A stretch of DNA of 64,000 nt from Drosophila persimilis (Eukaryota; Arthropoda; Insecta; Diptera; Drosophilidae): contig NW_020825607.1 of assembly GCF_003286085.1 (NCBI RefSeq), positions 30,919 through 94,918 on the forward strand, read 5' to 3'. Each line of letters starts with the position of its first letter. Position 1 is the stretch's first letter. A model generated the notes under the pieces. It was not told where the DNA came from. It saw only the letters and a list, made by a program, of their open reading frames with translations, and did no database searches. Positions 1 through 9,487 of the stretch are shown here, in pieces. The translations under genes were made by a program, and so were the position numbers.

Positions 1-869
1 GCATTCTGCTTCCTGACCTGTGTTCTAACTTGTAGTCATAATTTTGTAACTCTAACGCCCAGCGGGCAATGCGTGGATTGAGTTCTTTTTTGTTTAGAGT
101 CATAGTTAGCGCGTTGCAGTCTGTCACTATTTTGAAGGGTATGCCTTGCACGTATACTCTAAACCGTTGCAGTGCATAAATTATCGCTAGTGTCTCCAGT
201 TCAAAGCTGTGGTATTTTGCTTCGGTAATTGTTGTCCGCTTGGAGAAATAGAACACCGGGTGCATTCTGCCATCACCCTTCTTCTGCATTAGAATTGACC
301 CGAAACCTAACGAACTTGCATCGCAATGTAATTCTGTCGGATCTCTGGGATTGTAAAGTGCCAAGATCGGTGCTTCCAACAAATTACTTTTGAGTTGTTC
401 GAAACATTCTAGTTCTACGATACCGAATTCAAACTTCCTGTCTTTTTTGACCAAATCATAAAGGGGCTTAGCTTTCGTAGAAAAATCTTTTACGAACCGT
501 CTAAAGTAAGAACATAACCCTAAGAAACTCTGCACTTCGTTCGTTTTCGTGGGGACTGGGAACCCTTTTACTGCCTGTAATCCCTTCGTATCTGGTTTAA
601 TTCCGTTACCCGATATGGAATAGCCCAGGTACTTAACTTCTGACTGTAAGAATTCGCATTTATCAATCCTTAATTCAAGTTTATTCTCTACCAATCGTCT
701 CATCACTTCTTGTAAAATTTCCATGTGACAATCACTATCTTTTGTTGCTACCATAATATCGTCCATGTATATTATAACTTTGTCTTCCTTTACCATGTCT
801 GCAAAAATTTTGTTTGTGAATCTTTGAAACACCGCCGATGCATTTCGTAACCCGAACGGCATCCTCAAC
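1..869 (-). pseudogene. G1 pol: RT C-half and RNase H, partial
   Basis: Reverse transcriptase palm and connection followed by Ty3/gypsy RNase H, cut by the window edge. Visible motifs on the minus strand: MPFGLRNAS, then YMDDIMVAT (the catalytic YxDD; coding bases about 750-776), then LGYSISGNGIKPD and SFLGLCSYFRRFV. RNase H follows with LHCDASSLGFGSIL, YHSFELETLAI and FKIVTDCNAL, ending near HRSGSRM at base 1. It is out of frame with the upstream RT segment because one base is missing near 866-870, between QYD and WLRMPFG. No start codon is expected, as it is the interior of a polyprotein. Role: copying the element's RNA into DNA and removing the RNA strand. Inactive here because of the frameshift. 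Confidence 0.85.
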
Positions 870-1926
870 CATCGTATTGTCCCATGGGGGTCGTGAACGA
901 TGTGTATTTAACTGAATCTTTATGCATAAATACGTGGAAGTATCCATTCTTCAGGTCTAACTTGGTGAAAAGTCTTTTCCCTGACAGTTTATCTAGTAGG
1001 TCGTCTATAAGAGGTGTTGGGTAATTGTCCTTTATCATTCCTTTATTAAGTGTGCGATAATCGACGCACAGTCTCAACTCTCCCGAATTCTTTTTTACCA
1101 GTACTATAGGCGAAACGTATTCTGACTCACTGGTTCTGATGTAACCTTTTTCTGTGTAATCGTCTATCATTTTCTGTACTTGGGCTTTTTCGCTATACGA
1201 CAGTCTTCTAGGTGGGCAATGAAACGGTTTTTCGTGTTCGAAATTCAACTTCATTTCCCACTTGGTTTGTGGTAAGTTTGGTCTTTCTGCGTTTACATAC
1301 GCTGTCCTAAACATGTATTTAAGTCGTCCTGCCAGTTCTTGGCTACAATCTGTCCCTACTTTCAACTCCCAGTCGTTTTCTTTGTCTGGATACTGGCTTG
1401 GTAGTTCGTTGAAATTGGTTTTTACGCTCTCGCAGGTATCGCTGTCTTCCAGACACTCAACCATTGCAGAACACTCATTTTCTACCTTGCCTTCACTTTC
1501 TACTTCATGCTTATTCTCTTTATCACCCTCATCTTTTACTTCACACTCATATTCTCCTAAACGCTCATTCTCTATTTTCCACTCATTTTTTTCTAAACAC
1601 TCATTTTCTCCTAAACACTCATTTTTTTCTAAACACTCATTTTCTCCTAAACACTCATTTTCTCCTAAACACTCATTTTCTTCTAAACACTCATTTTTTG
1701 TCTCACTCTCCTTCTCCTTGCAAATGTCACTTACAATTTTAAATTTGCATAAATTCATAAAATCCCTACCTAACACAGCCTCATAGCCCATCGACTCGTC
1801 TGCCACTACTAGTAATTCAAAGTTGATTCGATTTTTGTTAATAATTACAAAACTGGGTATTTTACCAAAGATGTTAAGTTTGCTATTGTTTAGTCCAACA
1901 TAAGCGTAATCCGCATTTTTATTCAA
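865..1926 (-). pseudogene. G1 pol: protease C-half, glutamate/asparagine-rich repeat linker, RT N-half
   Basis: About 353 codons, in the same frame as the zinc-knuckle segment upstream but separated from it by an in-frame TAA near 1933. The start carries the protease C-terminal signature (EAVLGRDF, the retropepsin LGxDF-like flap/core). Next come about a dozen hexapeptide repeats of the type ENECLG/KNECLE (bases about 1555-1695). The RT fingers and palm follow: IVLVKKNSGELRLCVDYRTL, YPTPLIDDLLDKL and LFTKLDLKNGYF. The frame ends at a stop created by the single-base loss near 866. The repetitive acidic linker between protease and RT is unusual for the group and has probably grown by replication slippage. 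Confidence 0.85.
1555..1700 (-). repeat. 18-bp coding minisatellite in G1 pol
   Basis: Tandem 18-bp units, each encoding six residues of the form N-E-C-L-(G/E/K)-(E/K). On the plus strand they read as runs of ctaaacactcatttt with slight variants. The unit is a multiple of three, so expansion or contraction does not break the frame. It lies between the protease and RT domains. Confidence 0.8.
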
Positions 1927-1932
1927 AATAAA

Positions 1933-2325
1933 TTAAATTTCTCTGTTTTTCTTGTCTTTGTTAAACTTATATAAACATAAATCATCTTCTTTGATTTCAT
2001 TTGAACTGAATCGTGAGCGCTCTTCCGCTTTATTTAGTTTATTTTCCGACTGGTGCTCTAGACATGATAACTTTATAAAACTTATTGGGCTCCCTGAGTC
2101 GATGAGGCAATCTAAGGACAAGCATTTATTATTGTAATTGCTAATGTATATATTAAATTTGTATATGTAATCGTTATGTACCTTGCTCTTCTTTTCGTCA
2201 CAGTGTGACACCTGGTGACTCATGCTGCCGCATCCGTAGCACGCTCCTCTTTCGCGCTTGGGCTTGCGGCACTCCCCTGCCACGTGGCCCAAAGAGTTGC
2301 AGTTGTAGCAGCGAATGGGTGTTGG
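1933..2325 (-). pseudogene. G1 nucleocapsid zinc knuckles and protease N-half
   Basis: In frame with gag but after an in-frame TAG. Immediately downstream of that stop is a CCHC zinc knuckle (CYNCNSLGHVAGEC), then a second cysteine/histidine cluster (CYGCGSMSHQVSHC), which bind RNA in the nucleocapsid. The aspartic protease active site follows as LIDSGSPISF. The frame closes at a TAA near 1933, before the protease C-half, so no full protease can be made from this copy. If the TAG is not simply a mutation, it sits where some retroviruses use stop-codon readthrough between gag and pol. Confidence 0.8.
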
Positions 2326-3168
2326 CTATGCTCCAGTGTTTGCCCCCTCAGTTGAACCGTACTTCTTTGGCAGCATGATCTTCTCGAACGCCTTGACTAG
2401 TTGATATGGAGCACCAAAGCACTGCATGTGGGCTTGCCTACGCAGGCCTACATCCGGGATACCTTCGATGACTCCGTCGATAAACTCCTCGTCGTCAATG
2501 ACTATGCAAGATGCCAGCGCCACTTTGGCGTTGAAGTACATTGAGAACTCCTCGTTACGTCCCCATGAACGGGACTCGAACTTGCGGCGGAGCAACAGCT
2601 TGCTTTCCTTGGGATGGAAAGTGTCTTCCATGACGTTCAACAACTGATCGATTGGCAACGACATGTGCTCCGGACTCGAATGCAGCCACACCAATTCTTT
2701 GTCCTTAAGCTTCGACATTAGCATCATTAGTAGCTTCTCATTCTTCAATTTGTTCACTTTTGCAATGGCCTTAAACTGCACGATCCAAGTTGTGACGTCA
2801 TCGTTGTTTCCAGAAATGTTGCCATGATATGTTGGCAACATGTCTTTGGCGGCATTTAGCAACATGACGCCAGCGTCATTGTTGGCGGCTGGTGTTGTGT
2901 TCTCTACTCTCCCTTCCTTCTCCCTCTTGCTCTGCAGCTTCAGCAGCTCGATTTGCAATTTTAACATTTCAACCTCTGCTCGATATTCGCCGTGGTTGTT
3001 GTTGTGCCCAGGCGCTTGCGGTGCTTTTTCGTTCTTCTCTTTGCGTTCGCTCTTCGTCGAGTCTTGATCTGCGGCTGCCTCATCTTCCCTCTCGTTCTCG
3101 CATGTTTCGGCTGCCGGTGGTCCCTGTCCCCGCAGCTCTACTGGTATTTCGTTAAGTCTCGCTGCCAT
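2326..3168 (-). CDS. G1 Gag (matrix/capsid part)
   Basis: 280 codons on the minus strand, starting at the first ATG downstream of the leader and ending at a TAG in frame with the zinc knuckles. The N-terminal third is charged and low in complexity (EDEAAADQDSTKSERKEK), with a predicted heptad-rich stretch (EVEMLKLQIELLKLQSK) that could form a coiled coil. The central part has the helical capsid character of Ty3/gypsy Gag (TTWIVQFKAIAKVN; FESRSWGRNEEFSMYFNAKV). Role: assembly of the cytoplasmic retrotransposon particle. The reading frame is intact over the whole gag region even though pol is broken. Confidence 0.75.
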   Translation of the reverse strand: MAARLNEIPVELRGQGPPAAETCENEREDEAAADQDSTKSERKEKNEKAPQAPGHNNNHGEYRAEVEMLKLQIELLKLQSKREKEGRVENTTPAANNDAGVMLLNAAKDMLPTYHGNISGNNDDVTTWIVQFKAIAKVNKLKNEKLLMMLMSKLKDKELVWLHSSPEHMSLPIDQLLNVMEDTFHPKESKLLLRRKFESRSWGRNEEFSMYFNAKVALASCIVIDDEEFIDGVIEGIPDVGLRRQAHMQCFGAPYQLVKAFEKIMLPKKYGSTEGANTGA

Positions 3169-3345
3169 GGCAGCTTTGCTTCCACCTTTTGGTAGATTGA
3201 GGGACTCCAGCCATTCGCGCAGCTGGGCGGCCGAGAACTCTTCGACGTCTTCGACGGACGAGAAAAGAAAAATTTTCGCTATTTTTCACTGGCGGCGATT
3301 GATCGTATCCCACTTCTGAAATTGTAGGCCGTCTAACCCGGGAAT

Positions 3346-3595
3346 TGTAGTGACCAATATCGGTGCGTGAGTGAACTGTTTAGGTATAAAAACACAAGCC
3401 CGGCGATTTGATATAACTCTTTTTTATTAGCTGCGCGTCCGTCTCTCACAATCGCCATTTACAAAGTGAACTTACTCTCTTATCGATGTTTCTTATCCGA
3501 TATCTCACTATTGGTATTTCCCGCCGAGTGTATCGATGGTGCGGTAAATACCAATGCGCGCTGTATGCTATTTTAAATACTAGTTGAATGCCTCA
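3346..3595 (-). repeat. Putative 5' LTR of G1
   Basis: Lies directly upstream of the gag leader on the minus strand and can be bounded TG...CA (tgtagtgacc ... atgcctca on the plus strand). It contains a TATA-like sequence read on the minus strand. No second copy is in the window, so the ends are inferred. The primer-binding site was not recognised. Confidence 0.5.
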
Positions 3596-3608
3596 CTAAT
3601 TATTACCT

Positions 3609-3826
3609 TGCTACATTGGGTAGTACCAGGAGTGGCATCTGTACCTCTTGTTCGTCTAGTTTGACGCGCGCTAGCAAGATCTTAGTTATCTCGCGACCTG
3701 AGCCGTCGGCTAGGCGTAGCGGGACGCATGCGGCTCACAGGTCGTTATCGCGGCCGAGTTTGCGGGCGAGGTCAGCGTTAATGAAGCTTCGGGACGCCCT
3801 GGTTGTAGTAGCCAGCACAAAAATAT
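3609..3826 (-). pseudogene. C-element protease fragment
   Basis: On the minus strand this encodes the start of the C-family protease after the active site (FINADLARKLGRDNDL, then IRLADGSAREITKILLARV in this copy), matching the longer copy at 10757-11611. It is truncated on both sides: abruptly at about 3826, joining unclassified DNA, and at about 3609, close to the G1 LTR. Confidence 0.75.
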
Positions 3827-4998
3827 AGGGAATTGTTTATCTTCTTTCGTCTCGTGAGACCCCTAGTGATCTTTCAAATGATCAAGCTTTAGCCGCTCTT
3901 AAGGTTGGATCAAAGCTTTAGGCGCTCTTAAGTCCGAACGCCCACGCACACATGCAAGCGACGGACAGTGGGAAGCATAGACGGCAATCGTACGATTGCA
4001 CAGTTAAGCTATGCTGTGCATTAGACGATCGTCTAATCCTGATCGAATGTTTTAGATCATACGATTGCACAGTTAGTAAAAATCTCAAAGCTCTGCTGCA
4101 CAGGCTAGTCAATCCTTCGTCTATTACTGCTTTGAACAATAGAAGAAAGTTGATCGATCTGTAAAGACGTGATAATTCCCGAGTGCGAGCAACATACACA
4201 GTGCACACATATATATATATAGTGCTGTCCGGAAAATATATATATTTCCACATATATATGCTGGAAGCATATAATTACAAGTGCCGTACAGTCCAGTGGT
4301 CTCTGAATAAGAAGAATTTAGTGCAGATATATTTGGGGAAAAAAGGTATGTTTTCATATTAGTGCCGTGCACGTGCTGACATAACCTATGTTGCAGGGAA
4401 GTGTACCTAAGCTGCCACATCGCGGTATAGTCTCGAGAAGACTACACTGGGAGCTGGCTTAGGCGTACAGTTGTCGAGGTCTCTCCAACTCCAACCATAA
4501 TTCATCTTTTCTGGACCTTATATTACCACCGAGTTCGGAATCTCCAAAGATCCAAGTGAACCAGATCAGCCTCAATCGCCAAGAATATTTAGTGCTGCTC
4601 AGTCATTAATAACTAAATATAGGCTTGGCGGAAGATTCGTCAATACGGCCAGGAACCTATACATCGCACCTACAAAGCAGCCGCACGGGATCCAGTTTTG
4701 TCCAAGTTTATCAAGTTCCAACGCATAAACATCAGCAGTTTAACGTAATGTAACTGAAACTTTATTAACACCCCTCTTTGATTTTACGCGCATACATATC
4801 TACATACATATGTGCATATGCACAGTAAATTGTCTTTCGTTTGTTACTTTTTGGTTGAATTTTCGCGATAGCGCATAACAATTAAATTTCTGTCTGTATT
4901 ATGAAAACCAAAACAACTGGCTGATGACTATGCGATGTTGTTTGTAGCGTAATTGTATTGTATGCATTATTTATTTATGATTTCCATATTTTAAACAG

Positions 4999-5059
4999 CT
5001 GCGGTCAACATCTACGACATCATTGGGCCCAACGATCAGCCTAAGACAATAACGCCGGA
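4999..5059 (+). other. Exon-like segment, copy 1
   Basis: A 61-bp segment bounded by a pyrimidine/AT stretch ending in TTTTAAACAG and by the donor GTGAGTAA. Only one of three frames is open, encoding 20 residues (AVNIYDIIGPNDQPKTITPE), with a stop just past the donor. The second copy (12842-12902) differs by one silent third-position change. It resembles a captured or duplicated host exon. I do not recognise the parent gene. Confidence 0.45.
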
Positions 5060-5216
5060 GTGAGTAATTATGTACAGCGAAAGTAGTTTGGTCAAAAGAG
5101 CCTATTGGCTTGAAAGTGTAGATATTCAAACCCGTCTGCTCAGTGTGTATAATGCACCCCAGTCTGATCTAGCTTTTGTTTACGATTTCGATTCTTATTC
5201 TCTAGTTTATATATAT

Positions 5217-5891
5217 AGTGACATATCTATAGTCCATGCTCCGCATACCCTTGTCTATGTCTATTACCCTGCACCCACAATACTATAAACAATCCGACAC
5301 CCTCAGCCTCGAAACCCCATAAACAATCTCACGCTCGAAATGGACCACGCGTAGCCGATTGCAGGCAATGTAAACAAACACCCTAAGCTAGAAGTGGAAC
5401 ATAAAACAATAGATGCCGCACTAGAATCCAGCCGCACTAAAATCCAGCCGCACTAGAATCACGCCACTCTTCAGAGATCAATTACTAATCGATTCTCAAG
5501 AACCACGCCATCGTAGCTGACCAATCAGAGGCCCTATTCTCAGCCACCCCCAAGTAATGCAACACCGATCATACGCAGCGGAAGCCTTTCATCAAAAGCC
5601 GGCTTTCCCACATATCGATCGAGTCACGTACTCCATCTCCGAAGCCGAAGTCGAAGCCAACGCCTCCGAATCCAAATCCGAATCCCAAGCCGAGCATCAT
5701 GATATAAATAGTCTACATTTAAGAAGGCAAATCAGTTCTGTTCAAGACAAACGTCAATCGCGACACCGTCGGAGAATTCAACAAAAGTTTATTCCATTCA
5801 AGACATCGGACATCAGTCATCGTCGGGGAAATAACTAATCAATGTGCACTAAGTTTAAGTGAAAGAATAAAATCTTTTTTAAAACGTAAAC
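5217..5891 (+). repeat. 17.6/297-type LTR 'A', copy 1
   Basis: Starts AGTGACATAT directly after an alternating TATATATA tract, as 17.6 and 297 LTRs do at their ATAT targets. It has a TATAAAT box at 5703-5709 and an AATAAA polyadenylation signal near 5866. Other copies lie at 13079-13650 and 63458-64000. The last few tens of bases are missing, where it runs into the K LTR. The reading frame at 5557-5838 inside it is not considered coding. Confidence 0.7.
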
Positions 5892-6544
5892 TGCTTTAAA
5901 CTAATGAATTTATAACGAAACTTATATGATAATTAGGATTAAGGGAATATTACCCACAAATTAGAACCTAAGTCAATTGTTGTGTTTCTACAACTGCAAC
6001 GTAATGAATATTGAAATTGAAGTCTCACATTATATTAAAATATGAATCGTTTTGGATTGAAATGAATCTTTAAAATCATAAAAATGGTCTGTCGAGTATC
6101 CGTGCCAGGATCTTATAAAATGTGGCAAATCTTAGTAAAGGATTCATCAAGGGACAATGCAAGAACTCGAACGCATTGGCATGGTAGGGTGGGTACAGAA
6201 GAGAGGGACATTCCACACCGAGGTTCTCTATAAATAGAAATGGTTCATGGTTCATGGGCTTTTATTTGGCGTATCGGCGCTATCGGTATTTCAGTTTACT
6301 TTGTTCTTGTATAATCACTTATAGTTTCCCGTAAAGTGCACTATTTAAATGTAGTGGAGTACGATAGTACAATTAGGTGAGGAAGAACCCCGACCATCCG
6401 GCGAGCTAGACCCGAGCCTAGCAAGAGTGCACACGACCAACCCTATTTGTACGCCGCCCTTAAGTTCAGTTATAGTCATCTGCTGATATCAATGGCCTAT
6501 ATATCTGTTTACATATATATATTTAAACTCTGGTACACTAAACA
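5892..6544 (+). repeat. 5' LTR of K
   Basis: Shared (inverted) with 62826-63440, from about tttaaactaatgaatttata through the ctgctgatatcaa region. TATAAATAG lies at 6229-6237. It ends in ...CTAAACA just before the primer-binding site. The left end is approximate, because it abuts the A LTR without spacer. Confidence 0.75.
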
Positions 6545-6548
6545 TTTA

Positions 6549-6566
6549 TGGCGCCCAACGTGGGGC
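6549..6566 (+). other. Primer-binding site, tRNA-Lys(CUU) type
   Basis: TGGCGCCCAACGTGGGGC is complementary to the 3' end (including CCA) of Drosophila tRNA-Lys(CUU). It sits 4 bases after the LTR end and marks the minus-strand DNA start of element K. Confidence 0.8.
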
Positions 6567-7244
6567 CAGGCAACTTGCCTTAAAATATAAAACCAATTCA
6601 GAGCCGATATTAAAATTTGGATTTATAGTGTCTTACTATATAGGCCGTTTATTTTAATAAGACAAGCATATCTTGCCTTGGTTCTACAAGCTCAACCGGT
6701 AATACATCAAAATTTCAGCGAAACATTTTCTTTTGCAAAATATTGCACAAAGGTTAAATATTTCAAAATTTATACTTAGGCTCGGTTTTCGGATTTAGCA
6801 ACTGCAATTCATTTGATTCGGATTGGTTGACCAAATCAGACCTATAGTATCGAATTGTGAGTATCAGAGACAGTTATGCAATTCCATACAGTGATCAGAA
6901 TAAACAGGAATTGTTTTAGGATTTTGCGGTTCCAATTCATTTCATTTTGGATTGATCGACCAAAGCAAACCTGCTTTTTCACTTTAGGCATCTTGAGTTA
7001 TTCGGATTTACAATTTTATATTGCCAAATCGCGATAGTTGTCCAATGATTCAGTGCACGAGGTCATTAACTTATAAATAGTCCATATTAACGAAAATAGA
7101 AAAGCCTACTGAAACCAAATAGATATTTTGTAAGTATTCTGGCATGTGGGAAAGACAGATATTATTATTACAATTAATACCTTCTTATATAATTTTTTTT
7201 ATTAGTTTTTTTTCTTTAATTCCTTAAATATTGTCTGATACACA

Positions 7245-9117
7245 ATGGCTGTAAGGCGAAGTACAGATGATATAACAACTGCTTTGCAAGAAGCAGAACC
7301 ATTTTGTGGAATTTGCAACGAAGTATTGGGAACTAGTGAGATTATAGCCACAAATTCCATAAACTTTGTATTTTGGAACAGATTAGGACAAACCCAAAAT
7401 GTCCCACCTGTTCATTAGATTGTTCTACTCTGGCACTAACATTCTCTAACACACGTTGTTAGCCGAGCTTAACGCCGATGTAACACGTCCAGCTAGTGCT
7501 AACGAATCTTTTAGCACAATAGACGGAACGTCTAATCGACCTTAAAAGGGCCAAAAGTTTATTAGAAGGGGTATGAATACGAGATCAACTCAACGATCCA
7601 GGTTAGATCGCTCCCCAACAGAAACTGAAACCAACAACACAACCCTTCCAATAGCCACTCAAGTGGAAATCGCTAACTACGTCCAGTCTGCTGTAAGCAT
7701 TCAACAGGCTCAGTTAATGGAACAACTAACTTCATTTTTAAGCAAAACAATTGAATCTTCGATTCAAAATCAATTAGCGTCACTCCAGTTGACACAACCA
7801 TAACATATCACTCCCGATGTTTCCGGTGACAATAACATTAACCAAACAAATAACGTGGGTATCGGTCAAGCACGAGATAGTCACGCAGAAGTTCTTTTAG
7901 ATTTTTCAAGAGCGAGTGCAAATCGAAGTAATTCGAGCTCACACGTAGCACCAGAAAAAGTTTCCAGTATAATGCAGAATTGGCGCATTAAGTTCGATGG
8001 TTAAAAAACATGCATGAGGATGGATGAGTTTATTTATCGAGTACGTTCTCTAACGCAACAAAATCTTTATAACAATTATCAATTGCTTTGTGATCACTTG
8101 TATCTTTTATTCGCGGGAAAAGCTAGTAATTGGTACTGGAAATTCCATCGAACTTACCCAAACTTTAATTGGGATACGTTTTGTATAGAGTTTAGACGAA
8201 GATTTTAAGATGTTGAGACCGACTATGTAAAAAGATTAGGAAACGTCGTCAGGGCGAAAACGAATCCTTCGATGACTTTCAATTTGCTATCGAAGATCTC
8301 GTGGATAGGCTTCAAAATTCGGTTACAGAAGAAGATGTTGTAAATCTACTTATTAGTAGATCACGCCTGCATGGCGTGATGTTCCTGTTCCTGTTCTCCG
8401 ACTTCTACAAAGTCAAATACCTGAATGTGACACGTCGTCGCCGGCAGGCCGTCAAGGCCAACGGTCATGCCAATGGCCATGGCCTGCACACAAACGGGCA
8501 CAGCAAGCACTTGGGCAACGGCGATGCACTGGTCGCCGGCAGCAATAAGGGGGCCTGCATGCCCGTGCTGGAGGACGAGTACGTGACGAGGAACGGGAAC
8601 GGGAACGGGCATGTCGGTGGCGGCGATTTCGAGGACGGCTTCTTCAAGGAGGGTGCGTTGTCCAGCAACGGCAACAAATACGTTTTATACACAAAACAAT
8701 TCACCTCGGAAAAATTCCAAGCCCACTCTTCACTTAAAGATTGCCAACAGATCGCTATTATGACGAGAGGTACGTAAGCACGAGCAGTTTTATAACGATA
8801 TAAAATCGGTCAAGCAAAGGACTCTTCGCTCATACGTATTGGAATTGTCAGGTCCAGACGATAGCGAGCAGCTATTCGATGACTTGGTTGAGCATAATGA
8901 AGTGTCTCAAATACAACGTCGTACTTCACAGACAGTTCCAACTTGCTGGAACTGTGACAAAAAAGGTCATAAATTTGACGATTGTGTAGGTCCTCGTAAG
9001 ATATTTTGCTACGGGTGTGGAACAAAAGATACTTACAAGCCGGTATGTCCCAAATGTAACCCTCCGGGAAACCTGCAGAAGGATGTGTTAAACAACAACA
9101 AGCAGACACATCCTTAG
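7245..9117 (+). pseudogene. K Gag, broken, with RING-like N-terminus and host-gene insert
   Basis: Several frames belong to one ancestral Gag. An ATG at 7245 begins a segment with CGIC (7305), followed one frame over by HKFHKLC and CPTC (7400-7411), the spacing of a RING-H2 finger. Next is a glutamine-rich segment with coiled-coil character (7573-7803). A capsid core follows (8014-8208: LCDHLYLLFAGKASNWYWKF), ending in a stop. At 8301 VNLLISRSR continues the capsid, and a 104-codon elongase fragment (8367-8678) is inserted. Gag resumes in frame with KYVLYTKQF and LKDCQQIAIM. After a further frameshift near 8775 comes HEQFYNDIKSVKQ, then a CCHC knuckle (CWNCDKKGHKFDDC) and CYGCG...CPKC. At least four frame breaks make it non-functional. 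Confidence 0.7.
8367..8678 (+). pseudogene. ELOVL-family elongase C-terminal fragment captured inside K gag
   Basis: 104 codons beginning LHGVMFLFLFSDFYK, the last membrane segment and FY motif of very-long-chain fatty-acid elongases (ELO family, ER membrane). The rest has the fly-type hydrophilic tail: RRRRQAVK, an NGHANGHG repeat, GNGNGH, and a C-terminus rich in N and G. The segment is much more GC-rich than the retrotransposon on either side. It is in frame with Gag on both flanks, so it replaces or interrupts only a short piece of capsid. The catalytic HxxHH region and other membrane segments are absent, so it cannot act as an elongase. It is most likely the coding end of one host exon picked up by the element. 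Exact ends are uncertain by a few codons. Confidence 0.75.
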
Positions 9118-9219
9118 AAAAAATTTTGCAAGAATCACCTACTAGTTTAACGAACGACAAAAGTTTAAGGGAGCCTAAGATCAGCTCACAAACAGTAGAG
9201 GAAACACTGCCTACGGCAT

Positions 9220-9487
9220 ATCAGCAGCCCTGCACGTACCGTCGCACGTCTCAGTGTAGTCCTGGCCAGTAATATCGTTGCGTTGTCCTCAGGATGGTTT
9301 TCCGGACGCCAAGGTGTCCTGCTGTTGCTTCGTCGCGGAGTACTCTCGTCCGCTCGTTTTCGGCCACGCATAGTTTCCATGGTATGCGGTCGTCGTCGTC
9401 GGCTTCGTGTCCTAGATAGCGGTATAGCTGCCCATTTTCGTGCGTGTAATCTGCAGTTTTCGGATCGCCCAGATGACGGCGAGGCAT
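9220..9487 (-). pseudogene. C integrase N-terminal zinc-binding domain
   Basis: Contains DEATAGHLGVRKTILRTTQR and YYWPGL, the HHCC-domain start of Ty3/gypsy integrases, then a stop and a short DVRRYVQGC remnant. The catalytic DDE core is missing because the element is cut off at about 9200. Confidence 0.75.

Larger units (their letters stand above)
1..3595 (-). mobile_element. Ty3/gypsy LTR retrotransposon G1, 5' part, degraded
   Basis: Read on the minus strand, the order is putative 5' LTR (3595 to 3346), leader, gag, CCHC zinc knuckles, aspartic protease, reverse transcriptase and RNase H. The window starts inside RNase H, so integrase and the 3' LTR are outside. The gag-pol frame is broken by two in-frame stops (about 2326 and 1933) and one single-base frameshift near 866, so this copy is dead. 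The domain order and the YMDD-type RT are those of the Ty3/gypsy group. I do not assign a named family. Confidence 0.85.
3609..5789. repeat. Segmental duplication, copy 1
   Basis: Near-identical to 11408-13650 apart from scattered substitutions and small indels. In order it contains: a piece of the C-element protease (-) to about 3826; about 1.4 kb of AT-rich unclassified DNA with microsatellite-like tatata tracts; a 51-bp GT-AG intron-like segment at 4346-4396; a 61-bp exon-like segment at 4999-5059; and an A-type LTR from 5217. Both copies share the same C-fragment junction (about 3826 and 11612) and the same A-LTR insertion point, so the duplication is younger than both events. I recognise no complete gene in 3826-5216. 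Confidence 0.85.
5892..9200 (+). mobile_element. LTR retrotransposon 'K', 5' LTR, leader and gag only
   Basis: 5' LTR (5892-6544), tRNA-Lys primer site (6549), AT-rich leader (6567-7244) and a broken gag to about 9117. It is then cut off by a minus-strand C element at about 9200. Pol and the 3' LTR are absent. An inverted copy of the same LTR lies at 62826-63440. The primer type is that of Osvaldo/Ulysses-like elements, but the family assignment is tentative. Confidence 0.75.

Noticed and set aside
1262-1786. Plus-strand serine/phenylalanine-rich frame of 174 codons
   Set aside because: Antisense shadow of the G1 linker repeats (SKHSFSP pattern is the reverse of NECLGE).
5557-5838. 93-codon frame as a host peptide
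   Set aside because: Lies wholly within the A LTR across its TATA box, and the parallel frame is not kept in copies 2 and 3.
6549-6566. Possible tRNA gene pieces
   Set aside because: The tRNA-like match is only an 18-base primer-binding site; no cloverleaf is present.
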